NCBI GenBank assembly: GCA_964057225.1
Contig: OZ059900.1
Coordinates: 25,001,638 to 25,065,637 of the forward strand
Origin: Auanema rhodensis
Lineage: Eukaryota > Nematoda > Chromadorea > Rhabditida > Rhabditidae
Direction of reading: 5' to 3'
Length of the DNA: 64,000 nucleotides
Of this stretch, positions 1-9,912 are shown one piece after another. Under the pieces are notes generated by a model that made no database searches, had not been told where the DNA came from, and worked only from the letters and a program-made list of their open reading frames with translations. Position numbers and translations under genes: made by a program. Every line of letters starts with the position of its first letter. Within the stretch, counting starts at the first letter, position 1.

Positions 1-40
1 ACATTGCATGAGTTTGAACACATGAAATCGTAAGTCAAAA

Positions 41-57
41 CCTTGTTTACAGCGAAA
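41..57 (-). other. Degenerate CENP-B-box-like 17-mer, present in nearly every unit
   Basis: The minus strand reads TTTCGCTGTAAACAAGG. Against the CENP-B box NTTCGNNNNANNCGGGN it matches seven of nine fixed bases: TTCG, the central A, and the first and last base of CGGG. The two middle G are A. It lies in a well-conserved part of the monomer. Seven of nine is expected about once by chance when scanning both strands of 342 bp, and a functional box normally needs the CGGG core, so this is a candidate only. A weaker plus-strand match (six of nine) lies at 175-191. Confidence 0.15.
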
Positions 58-75
58 TTTCCAAAAACTGGTTTT
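54..75. other. Two adjacent short palindromes in the monomer
   Basis: GAAATTTC (54-61) is a perfect 8-bp palindrome. It is followed by AAAAC-TG-GTTTT (64-75), five-base arms around a 2-base centre. The pair recurs in nearly every unit. In six units near the left end one G is missing beside the centre of the second palindrome, giving AAAAC-T-GTTTT, so the arms are kept. Short dyads are common in AT-rich DNA; a structural role is inference. Confidence 0.5.
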
Positions 76-134
76 CCAGCATAATAAAATATTTCTCATG
101 GGAAATACTGTGTTTTTGTATTTTTTTAGTGTTC

Positions 135-149
135 AGCATGTAAAATGCT
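135..149. other. Short inverted repeat AGCAT-GTAAA-ATGCT
   Basis: Five-base arms around a 5-base loop occur in the majority monomer. This dyad sits in the most variable part of the unit and several haplotypes break it: 149 g removes the outer pair in X and P units, and 137 a with 143 g disrupts it in E and Y units. It is therefore not conserved across the array. Confidence 0.45.
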
Positions 150-193
150 TCATTTTAGTATGTAACACGCTGAAATTCGTTGCATTTGACGAC

Positions 194-215
194 TCATATG
201 AACAAAAATCGATTT
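194..215. other. Conserved palindromes TCATATGA and AAATCGATTT
   Basis: TCATATGA (194-201) and AAATCGATTT (206-215) are perfect palindromes four bases apart. They carry an NdeI site (CATATG) and a ClaI site (ATCGAT), so either enzyme should cut most units and give a 342-bp ladder. CATATG is almost invariant. The ClaI site is lost in haplotypes with 209 g (P) or 210 t (Z). Confidence 0.6.
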
Positions 216-232
216 AATCAATATTAACCATA

Positions 233-244
233 AGGGGCGTGCCC
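233..244. other. GC-rich island in the AT-rich monomer
   Basis: The segment aggggcgtgccc is the most GC-rich stretch of the unit and contains GGGC-GT-GCCC (235-244), a tight inverted repeat. It is kept in nearly all units; the recurrent exception is 236 a (ggagcg), in E units and a few X units. A 2-base loop is too small for a good hairpin, so a structural role is doubtful. Confidence 0.45.
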
Positions 245-2733
245 TCAGAATGTGCTAATTTCCTTAATTTTCTAACCCCTGTTTTTTTGTCGTGAAAGTG
301 GAACTAGACGTTGTACGAACAATTTTGAGCTAGGTTTCATTGACATTGCATGAGTTTGAACACATGAAATCGTAAGTCAAAACCTTGTTTACAGCGAAAT
401 TTCCAAAAACTGTTTTCCAGCATAATAAAATATTTCTCATGGGAAATACTGTGTTTTTGTATTTTTTTAGTGTTCAGCATGTAAAATGCTTCATTTTAGT
501 ATGTAACACGCTGAAATTCGTTGCGTTTGACGACTCATATGAACAAAAATCGATTTAATCAATATTATCCATAAGGGGCGTGCCCTCAGAATATGCTAAT
601 TTCCTTAATTTTCTAACCCCTGTTTTTTTGTCGTGAAAGTGGAACTAGACGTTGTACGAACAATTTTGAGCTAGGTTTCATTGACATTGCATGAGTTTGA
701 ACACATGAAATCGTAAGTCAAAACCTTGTTTACAGCGAAATTTCCAAAAACTGTTTTCCAGCATAATAAAATATTTCTCATGGGAAAAACTGTGTTTTTG
801 TATTTTTCTAGTGTTCAGCATGTAAAATGCTTCATTTTAGTATGTAACACGCTGAAATTCGTTGCATTTGACGACTCATATGAACAAAAATCGATTTAAT
901 CAATATTAACCATAAGGGGCGTGCCCTCAGAATGTGCTAATTTCCTTAATTTTCTAACCCCTGTTTTTTTGTCGTGAAAGTGGAACTAGACGTTGTACGA
1001 ACAATTTTGAGCTAGGTTTCATTGACATTGCATGAGTTTGAACACATGAATTCGTAAGTCAAAACCTTGTTTACAGCGAAATTTCCAAAAACTGGTTTTC
1101 CAGCATAATAAAATATTTCTCATGGGAAATACTGTGTTTTTGTATTTTTCTAGTGTTCAGCATGTAAAATGCTTCATTTTAGTATGTAACACGCTGAAAT
1201 TCGTTGCATTTGACGACTCATATGAACAAAAATCGATTTAATCAATATTAGCCATAAGGGGCGTGCCCTCAGAATATGCTAATTTCCTTAATTTTCTAAC
1301 CCCTGTTTTTTCGTCGTGAAAGTGGAACTAGACGTTGTACAAACAATTTTGAGCTAGGTTTCATTGACATTGCATGAGTTTGAACACATGAAATCGTAAG
1401 TCAAAACCTTGTTTACAGCGAAATTTCCAAAAACTGGTTTTCCAACATAATAAAATATTTCTCATGGGAAAAACTGTGTTTTTGTATTTTTCTAGTGTTC
1501 AGCATGTAAAATGCTTCATTTTAGTATGTAACACGCTGAAATTCGTTGCGTTTGACGACTCATATGAACAAAAATCGATTTAATCAATATTATCCATAAG
1601 GGGCGTGCCCTCAGAATGTGCTAATTTCCTTAATTTTCTAACCCCTGTTTTTTTGTCGTGAAAGTGGAACTAGACGTTGTACGAACAATTTTGAGCTAGG
1701 TTTCATTGACATTGCATGAGTTTGAACACATGAAATCGTAAGTCAAAACCTTGTTTACAGCGAAATTTCCAAAAACTGTTTTCCAGCATAATAAAATATT
1801 TCTCATGGGAAAAACTGTGTTTTTGTATTTTTCTAGTGTTCAGCATGTAAAATGCTCCATTTTAGTATGTAACACGCTGAAATTCGTTGCATTTGACGAC
1901 TCATATGAACAAAAATCGATTTAATCAATATTAGCCATAAGGGGCGTGCCCTCAGAATATGCTAATTTCCTTAATTTTCTAACCCCTGTTTTTTTGTCGT
2001 GAAAGTGGAACTAGACGTTGTACGAACAATTTTGAGCTAGGTTTCATTGACATTGCATGAGTTTGAACACATGAAATCGTAAGTCAAAACCTTGTTTACA
2101 GCGAAAATTCCAAAAACTGGTTTTCCAGCATAATAAAATATTTCTAATGGGAAATACTGTGTTTTTGTATTTTTCTAGTGTTCAGCATGTAAAATGGTTC
2201 ATTTTAGTATGTAACACGCTAAAATTCGTTGCATTTGACGACTTATATGAACAAAAATCGATTTAATCAATATTAGCCATAAGGGGCGTGCCCTCAGAAT
2301 ATGCTAATTTCCTTAATTTTCTAACCCCTGTTTTTTTGTCGTGAAAGTGGAACTAGACGTTGTACAAACAATTTTGAGCTAGGTTTCATTGACATTGCAG
2401 GAGTTTGAACACATGAAATCGTAAGTCAAAACCTTGTTTACAGCGAAATTTCCAAAAACTGGTTTTCCAGCATAATAAAATATTTCTCATGGGAAATACT
2501 GTGTTTTTGTATTTTTCTAGTGTTCAGCATGTAAAATGCTTCATTTTAGTATGTAACACGCTGAAATTCGTTGCATTTGACGACTCATATGAACAAAAAT
2601 CGATTTAATCAATATTAGCCATAAGGGGCGTGCCCTCAGAATATGCTAATTTCCTTAATTTTCTAACCCCTGTTTTTTTGTCGTGAAAGTGGAACTAGAC
2701 GTTGTACGAACAATTTTGAGCTAGGTTTCATTG

Positions 2734-3417
2734 ACATTGCATGAGTTTGAACACATGAAATCGTAAGTCAAAACCTTGTTTACAGCGAAATTTCCAAAAA
2801 CTGGTTTTCCAGCATAATAAAATATTTCTCATGGGAAATACTGTGTTTTTGTTTTTTTCTAGTGTTCAGCATGTAAAATGCTCCATTTTAGTATGTAACA
2901 CGCTGAAATTCGTTGCATTTGACGACTCATATGAACAAAAATCGATTTAATCAATATTAGCCATAAGGGGCGTGCCCTCAGAATATGCTAATTTCCTTAA
3001 TTTTCTAACCCCTGTTTTTTTGTCGTGAAAGTGGAACTAGACGTTGTACGAACAATTTTGAGCTAGGTTTCATTGACATTGCATGAGTTTGAACACATGA
3101 AATCGTAAGTCAAAACCTTGTTTACAGCGAAATTTCCAAAAACTGGTTTTCCAGCATAATAAAATATTTCTCATGGGAAATACTGTGTTTTTGTATTTTT
3201 CTAGTGTTCAGCATGTAAAATGCTTCGTTTTAGTATGTAACACGCTGAAATTCGTTGCATTTGACGACTCATATGAACAAAAATCGATTTAATCAATATT
3301 AGAAATAAGGGGCGTGCCCTCAGAATATGCTAATTTCCTTAATTTTCTAACCCCTGTTTTTTTGTCGTGAAAGTGGAACTAGACGTTGTACGAACAATTT
3401 TGAGCTAGGTTTCATTG
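2734..3417 (+). repeat. Two-unit block repeated at 4442-5125
   Basis: The first unit has tgtttttttct and gctccattt; the second has cttcgtttt and attagaaat. Both pairs of markers recur in the same order in the units at 4442 and 4784. The distance of 1708 bp equals five units minus the two single-base deletions in between. Confidence 0.8.
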
Positions 3418-6400
3418 ACATTGCATGAGTTTGAACACATGAAATCGTAAGTCAAAACCTTGTTTACAGCGAAATTTCCAAAAACTGTTTTCCAGCATAA
3501 TAAAATATTTCTCATGGGAAAAACTGTGTTTTTGTATTTTTCTAGTGTTCAGCATGTAAAATGCTTCATTTTAGTATGTAACACGCTGAAATTCGTTGCA
3601 TTTGACGACTCATATGAACAAAAATCGATTTAATCAATATTAGCCATAAGGGGCGTGCCCTCAGAATATGCTAATTTCCTTAATTTTCTAACCCCTGTTT
3701 TTTTGTCGTGAAAGTGGAACTAGACGTTGTACGAACAATTTTGAGCTAGGTTTCATTGACATTGCATGAGTTTGAACACATGAAATCGTAAGTCAAAACC
3801 TTGTTTACAGCGAAATTTCCAAAAACTGTTTTCCAGCATAATAAAATATTTCTCATGGGAAAAACTGTGTTTTTGTATTTTTCTAGTGTTCAGCATGTAA
3901 AATGCTTCATTTTAGTATGTAACACGCTGAAATTCGTTGCATTTGACGACTCATATGAACAAAAATCGATTTAATCAATATTAGCCATAAGGGGCGTGCC
4001 CTCAGAATATGCTAATTTCCTTAATTTTCTAACCCCTGTTTTTTTGTCGTGAAAGTGGAACTAGACGTTGTACGAACAATTTTGAGCTAGGTTTCATTGA
4101 CATTGCATGAGTTTGAACACATGAAATCGTAAGTCAAAACCTTGTTTACAGCGAAAATTCCAAAAACTGGTTTTCCAGCATAATAAAATATTTCTCATGG
4201 GAAATACTGTGTTTTTGTATTTTTCTAGTGTTCAGCATGTAAAATGCTTCATTTTAGTATGTAACACGCTGAAATTTGTTGCATTTGACGACTCATATGA
4301 ACGAAAATCGATTTAATCAATATTAGCCATAAGGGGCGTGCCCTCAGAATATGCTAATTTCCTTAATTTTGTAACCCCTGTTTTTTTGTCGTGAAAGTGG
4401 AACTAGACGTTGTACGAACAATTTTGAGCTAGGTTTCATTGACATTGCATGAGTTTGAACACATGAAATCGTAAGTCAAAACCTTGTTTACAGCGAAATT
4501 TCCAAAAACTGGTTTTCCAGCATAATAAAATATTTCTCATGGGAAATACTGTGTTTTTGTTTTTTTCTAGTGTTCAGCATGTAAAATGCTCCATTTTAGT
4601 ATGTAACACGCTGAAATTCGTTGCATTTGACGACTCATATGAACAAAAATCGATTTAATCAATATTAGCCATAAGGGGCGTGCCCTCAGAATATGCTAAT
4701 TTCCTTAATTTTCTAACCCCTGTTTTTTTGTCGTGAAAGTGGAACTAGACGTTGTACGAACAATTTTGAGCTAGGTTTCATTGACATTGCATGAGTTTGA
4801 ACACATGAAATCGTAAGTCAAAACCTTGTTTACAGCGAAATTTCCAAAAACTGGTTTTCCAGCATAATAAAATATTTCTCATGGGAAATACTGTGTTTTT
4901 GTATTTTTCTAGTGTTCAGCATGTAAAATGCTTCGTTTTAGTATGTAACACGCTGAAATTCGTTGCATTTGACGACTCATATGAACAAAAATCGATTTAA
5001 TCAATATTAGAAATAAGGGGCGTGCCCTCAGAATATGCTAATTTCCTTAATTTTCTAACCCTTGTTTTTTTGTCGTGAAAGTGGAACTAGACGTTGTACG
5101 AACAATTTTGAGCTAGGTTTCATTGACATTGCATGAGTTTGAACACATGAAATCGTAAGTCAAAACCTTGTTTACAGCGAAATTTCCAAAAACTGGTTTT
5201 CCAGCATAATAAAACATTTCTCATGGGAAATACTGTGTTTTTGTATTTTTCTAGTGTTCAGCATGTAAAATGCTTCATTTTAGTATGTAACACGCTGAAA
5301 TTCGTTGCATTTGACGACTCATATGAACAAAAATCGATTTAATCAATATTAGCCATAAGGGGCGTGCCCTCAGAATATGCTAATTTCCTTAATTTTCTAA
5401 CCCCTGTTTTTTTGTCGTGAAAGTGGAACTAGACGTTGTACGAACAATTTTGAGCTAGGTTTCATTGACATTGCATGAGTTTGAACACATGAAATCGTAA
5501 GTCAAAACCTTGTTTACAGCGAAATTTCCAAAAACTGGTTTTCCACCATAATAAAAAATTTCTCATGGGAAATACTGTGTTTTTGTATTTTTTCAGTGTT
5601 CAGCATGTAAAATGCTTCATTTTAGTATGTAACACGCTGAAATTTGTTGCATTTGACGACTCATATGAACAAAAATCGATTTAATCAATATTAGCCATAA
5701 GGGGCGTGCCCTCAGAATATGCTAATTTCCTTAATTTTCTAACCCCTGTTTTTTTGTCGTGAAAGTGGAACTAGACGTTGTACGAACAATTTTGAGCTAG
5801 GTTTCATTGACATTGCATGAGTTTGAACACATGAAATCGTAAGTCAAAACCTTGTTTACAGCGAAATTTCCAAAAACTGGTTTTCCAGCATAATAAAATA
5901 TTTCTCAAGGGAAATACTGTGTTTTTGTATTTTTCTAGTGTTCAGCATGTAAAATGCTTCATTTTAGTATGTAACACGCTGAAATTCGTTGCATTTGACG
6001 ACTCATATGAACAAAAATCGATTTAATCAATATTAGCCATAAGGGGCGTGCCCTCAGAATATGCTAATTTCCTTAATTTTCTAACCCCTGTTTTTTTGTC
6101 GTGAAAGTGGAACTAGACGTTGTACGAACAATTTTGAGCTAGGTTTCATTGACATTGCATGAGTTTGAACACATGAAATCGTAAGTCAAAACCTTGTTTA
6201 CAGCGAAATTTCCAAAAACTGGTTTTCCACCATAATAAAATATTTCTCATGGGAAATACTGTGTTTTTGTATTTTTTCAGTGTTCAGCATGTAAAATGCT
6301 TCATTTTAGTATGTAACACGCTGAAATTCGTTGCATTTGACGACTCATATGAACAAAAATCGATTTAATCAATATTAGCCATAAGGGGCGTGCCCTCAGA

Positions 6401-7861
6401 ATATGCTAATTTCCTTAATTTTCTAACCCCTGTTTTTTTGTCGTGAAAGTGGAACTAGACGTTGTACGAACAATTTTGAGCTAGGTTTCATTGACATTGC
6501 ATGAGTTTGAACACATGAAATCGTAAGTCAAAACCTTGTTTACAGCGAAATTTCCAAAAACTGGTTTTCCAGCATAATAAAATATTTCTCATGGGAAATA
6601 CTGTGTTTTTGTATTTTTCTAGTGTTCAGCATGTAAAATGCTTCATTTTAGTATGTAACACGCTGAAATTCGTTGCATTTGACGACTCATATGAACAAAA
6701 ATCGATTTAATCAATATTAGCCATAAGGGGCGTGCCCTCAGAATATGCTAATTTCCTTAATTTTCTAACCCCTGTTTTTTTGTCGTGAAAGTGGAACTAG
6801 ACGTTGTACGAACAATTTTGAGCTAGGTTTCATTGACATTGCATGAGTTTGAACACATGAAATCGTAAGTCAAAACCTTGTTTACAGCGAAATTTCCAAA
6901 AACTGGTGTTCCAGCATAATAAAATATTTCTCATGGGAAATACTGTGTTTTTGTATTTTTTTAGTGTTCAGCATGTAAAATGCGTCATTTTAGTATGTAA
7001 AACGCTGAAATTCGTTGCATTTGACGACTCATATGAACAAAAATCGATTTTATCAATATTAGCCATAAGGGGCGTGCCCTCAGAATATGCTAATTTCCTT
7101 AATTTTCTAACCCCTGTTTTTTTGTCGTGAAAGTGGAACTAGACGTTGTACGAACAATTTTGAGCTAGGTTTCATTGACATTGCATGAGTTTGAACACAT
7201 GAAATCGTAAGTCAAAACCTTGTTTACAGCGAAATTTCCAAAAACTGGTTTTCCAGCATAATAAAACATTTCTCATGGGAAATACTGTGTTTTTGTATTT
7301 TTCTAGTGTTCAGCATGTAAAATGCTTCATTTTAGTATGTAACACGCTGAAATTCGTTGCATTTGACGACTCATATGAACAAAAATCGATTTAATCAATA
7401 TTAGCCATAAGGGGCGTGCCCTCCGAATATGCTAATTTCCTCAATTTTCTAACCCCTGTTTTTTTGTCGTGAAAGTGGAACTTGACGTTGTACGAACAAT
7501 TTTGAGCTAGGTTTCATTGACATTGCATGAGTTTGAACACATGAAATCGTAAGTCAAAACCTTGTTTACCGCGAAATTTCCAAAAACTGGTTTTCCAGCA
7601 TAATAAAATATTTCTCATGGGAAATACAGTGTTTTTGTATTTTTTTAGTGTTCAGCATGTAAAATGCGTCATTTTAGTATGTAAAACGCTGAAATTCGTT
7701 GCATTTGACGACTCATATGAACAAAAATCGATTTTATCAATATTAGCCATAAGGGGCGTGCCCTCAGAATATGCTAATTTCCTTAATTTTCTAACCCCTG
7801 TTTTTTTGTCGTGAAAGTGGAACTAGACGTTGTACGAACAATTTTGAGCTAGGTTTCATTG

Positions 7862-8544
7862 ACATTGCATGAGTTTGAACACATGAAATCGTAAGTCAAA
7901 ACCTTGTTTACAGCGAAATTTCCAAAAACTGGTTTTCCAGCATAATAAAATATTTCTCATGGGAAATACTGTGTTTTTGTATTTTTTTAGTGTTCAGCAT
8001 GTAAAATGCTTCATTTTAGTATGTAACACGCTGAAATTCGTTGCATTTGACGACTCATATGAACAAAAATCGATTTAATCAATATTAACCATAAGGGGCG
8101 TGCCCTCAGAATGTGCTAATTTCCTTAATTTTCTAACCCCTGTTTTTTTGTCGTGAAAGTGGAACTAGACGTTGTACGAACAATTTTGAGCTAGGTTTCA
8201 TTGACATTGCATGAGTTTGAACACATGAAATCGTAAGTCAAAACCTTGTTTACAGCGAAATTTCCAAAAACTGTTTTCCAGCATAATAAAATATTTCTCA
8301 TGGGAAATACTGTGTTTTTGTATTTTTTTAGTGTTCAGCATGTAAAATGCTTCATTTTAGTATGTAACACGCTGAAATTCGTTGCGTTTGACGACTCATA
8401 TGAACAAAAATCGATTTAATCAATATTATCCATAAGGGGCGTGCCCTCAGAATATGCTAATTTCCTTAATTTTCTAACCCCTGTTTTTTTGTCGTGAAAG
8501 TGGAACTAGACGTTGTACGAACAATTTTGAGCTAGGTTTCATTA
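7862..8544 (+). repeat. Two-unit block, right copy
   Basis: This is the second copy of the pair at 1-683, including the 341-bp second unit with gcgtttgac and attatccat. No difference was noticed at the diagnostic sites. Confidence 0.8.
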
Positions 8545-9912
8545 ACATTGCATGAGTTTGAACACATGAAATCGTAAGTCAAAACCTTGTTTACAGCGAA
8601 ATTTCCAAAAACTGGTTTTCCAGCATAATAAAATATTTCTCATGGGAAATACTGTGTTTTTGTATTTTTCTAGTGTTCAGCATGTAAAATGCTTCATTTT
8701 AGTATGTAACACGCTGAAATTCGTTGCATTTGACGACTCATATGAACAAAAATCGATTTAATCAATATTAGCCATAAGGGGCGTGCCCTCAGAATATGCT
8801 AATTTCCTTAATTTTCTAACCCCTGTTTTTTTGTCGTGAAAGTGGAACTAGACGTTGTACGAACAATTTTGAGCTAGGTTTCATTGACATTGCATGAGTT
8901 TGAACACATGAAATCGTAAGTCAAAACCTTGTTTACAGCGAAATTTCCAAAAACTGGTTTTCCAGCATAATAAAATATTTCTCAAGGGAAAAACTGTGTT
9001 TTTATATTTTTCTAGTGTTCAGCATGTAAAATGCTTCATTTTGATATGTAAAACGCTGAAATTCGTTGCATTTGACGACTCATATGAACAAAAATCGATT
9101 TTATCAATATTAGCCATAAGGGGCGTGCCCTCAGAATATGCTAATTTCCTTAATTTTCTAACCCCTGTTTTTTTGTCGTGAAAGTGGAACTAGACGTTGT
9201 ACGAACAATTTTGAGCTAGGTTTCATTGACATTGCATGAGTTTGAACACATGAAATCGTAAGTCAAAACCTTGTTTACAGCGAAAATTCCAAAAACTGGT
9301 TTTCCAGCATAATAAAATATTTCTCAAGGGAAATACTGTGTTTTTGTATTTTTCTAGTGTTCAGCATGTAAAATGCTTCATTTTAGTATGTAACACGCTG
9401 AAATTCGTTGCATTTGACGACTCATATGAACAAAAATCGATTTTATCAATATTAGCCATAAGGGGCGTGCCCTCAGAATATGCTAATTTCCTTAATTTTC
9501 TAACCCCTGTTTTTTTGTCGTGAAAGTGGAACTAGACGTTGTACAAACAATTTTGAGCTAGGTTTCATTGACATTGCATGAGTTTGAACACATGAAATCG
9601 TAAGTCAAAACCTTGTTTACAGCGAAATTTCCAAAAACTGGTTTTCCAGCATAATAAAATATTTCTCATGGGAAATACTGTGTTTTTGTATTTTTCTAGT
9701 GTTCAGCATGTAAAATGCTTCATTTTAGTATGTAACACGCTGAAATTCGTTGCATTTGACGACTCATATGAACAAAAATCGATTTAATCAATATTAGCCA
9801 TAAGGGGCGTGCCCTCAGAATATGCTAATTTCCTTAATTTTCTAACCCCTGTTTTTTTGTCGTGAAAGTGGAACTAGACGTTGTACGAACAATTTTGAGC
9901 TAGGTTTCATTG
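8545..9912 (+). repeat. Four mixed units before the eight-monomer HOR
   Basis: The order is W (8545, with attaacatt at its start), G (8887: caaggg, aaaact, tatat, tgatatg, aaaacg, 216 t), a caaggg unit with gcgaaaattcc and 216 t (9229), then W (9571). The G haplotype reappears at 12649 and 13675. Confidence 0.75.

Larger units (their letters stand above)
1..342 (+). repeat. Reference satellite monomer (unit 1)
   Basis: This unit defines the coordinates used for all variant sites. Recurrent sites include 25 (a/c), 71 (g or deleted), 79 (g/c), 87 (a/c), 97 and 99 (catggg, aatggg or caaggg), 106 and 109 (tactg, aactg or tacag), 118 (g/a), 126 (t/c), 137 and 143 (gcatgtaaa or gaatgtaga), 149 (t/g), 157-158 (ag/ga), 161 (t/c), 166 (c/a), 170 (c/g), 178-179, 209-210, 216 (a/t), 227 (a/g/t), 236 (g/a), 276 (c/a), 282 (t/a) and 311 (t/a). 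Most lie between 71 and 227. The majority form, here called W, has 118 g, 126 c, 149 t, 166 c, 216 a and 227 g. Unit 1 differs from W in having 126 t, 227 a and 252 g. Confidence 0.95.
1..683 (+). repeat. Two-unit block, left copy
   Basis: The first unit carries 126 t, attaaccat and aatgtgc. The second carries the 1-bp deletion at position 71, gcgtttgac and attatccat. The same pair with the same markers recurs at 7862-8544, 7861 bp away. The third units (684 and 8545) differ, so the shared segment ends after two units. Confidence 0.8.
1..8544 (+). repeat. Heterogeneous left segment, 25 units
   Basis: Six of the seven 341-bp units of the window lie here (starts 343, 684, 1709, 3418, 3759 and 8204), each lacking one G at monomer position 71. 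Private variants are frequent, for example a gcaggag start at 2392, gaacgaaaatcg in the unit at 4100 and aacttgacg in the unit at 7178. No long HOR is apparent, but short blocks recur: 1-683 with 7862-8544, and 2734-3417 with 4442-5125. Units at 5468 and 6152 share ccaccataa and a ttttttcag variant; units at 5126 and 7178 share aaaacattt. Confidence 0.85.

Noticed and set aside
83-88. AATAAA polyadenylation signal in the monomer
   Set aside because: Expected by chance in AT-rich DNA, lost in the aatacaa haplotypes, and there is no gene upstream.
175-191. Plus-strand CENP-B-box-like site beginning attcgttgca
   Set aside because: Only six of nine fixed bases match and the CGGG core reads TGAC, which is not better than chance.
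242-248. Hammerhead ribozyme core on the minus strand, as in some satellites
   Set aside because: The minus strand reads CTGAGGG where CTGANGA is required, and no properly placed GAAA follows the short GC stem. No CTGATGA-type core was seen on the plus strand.
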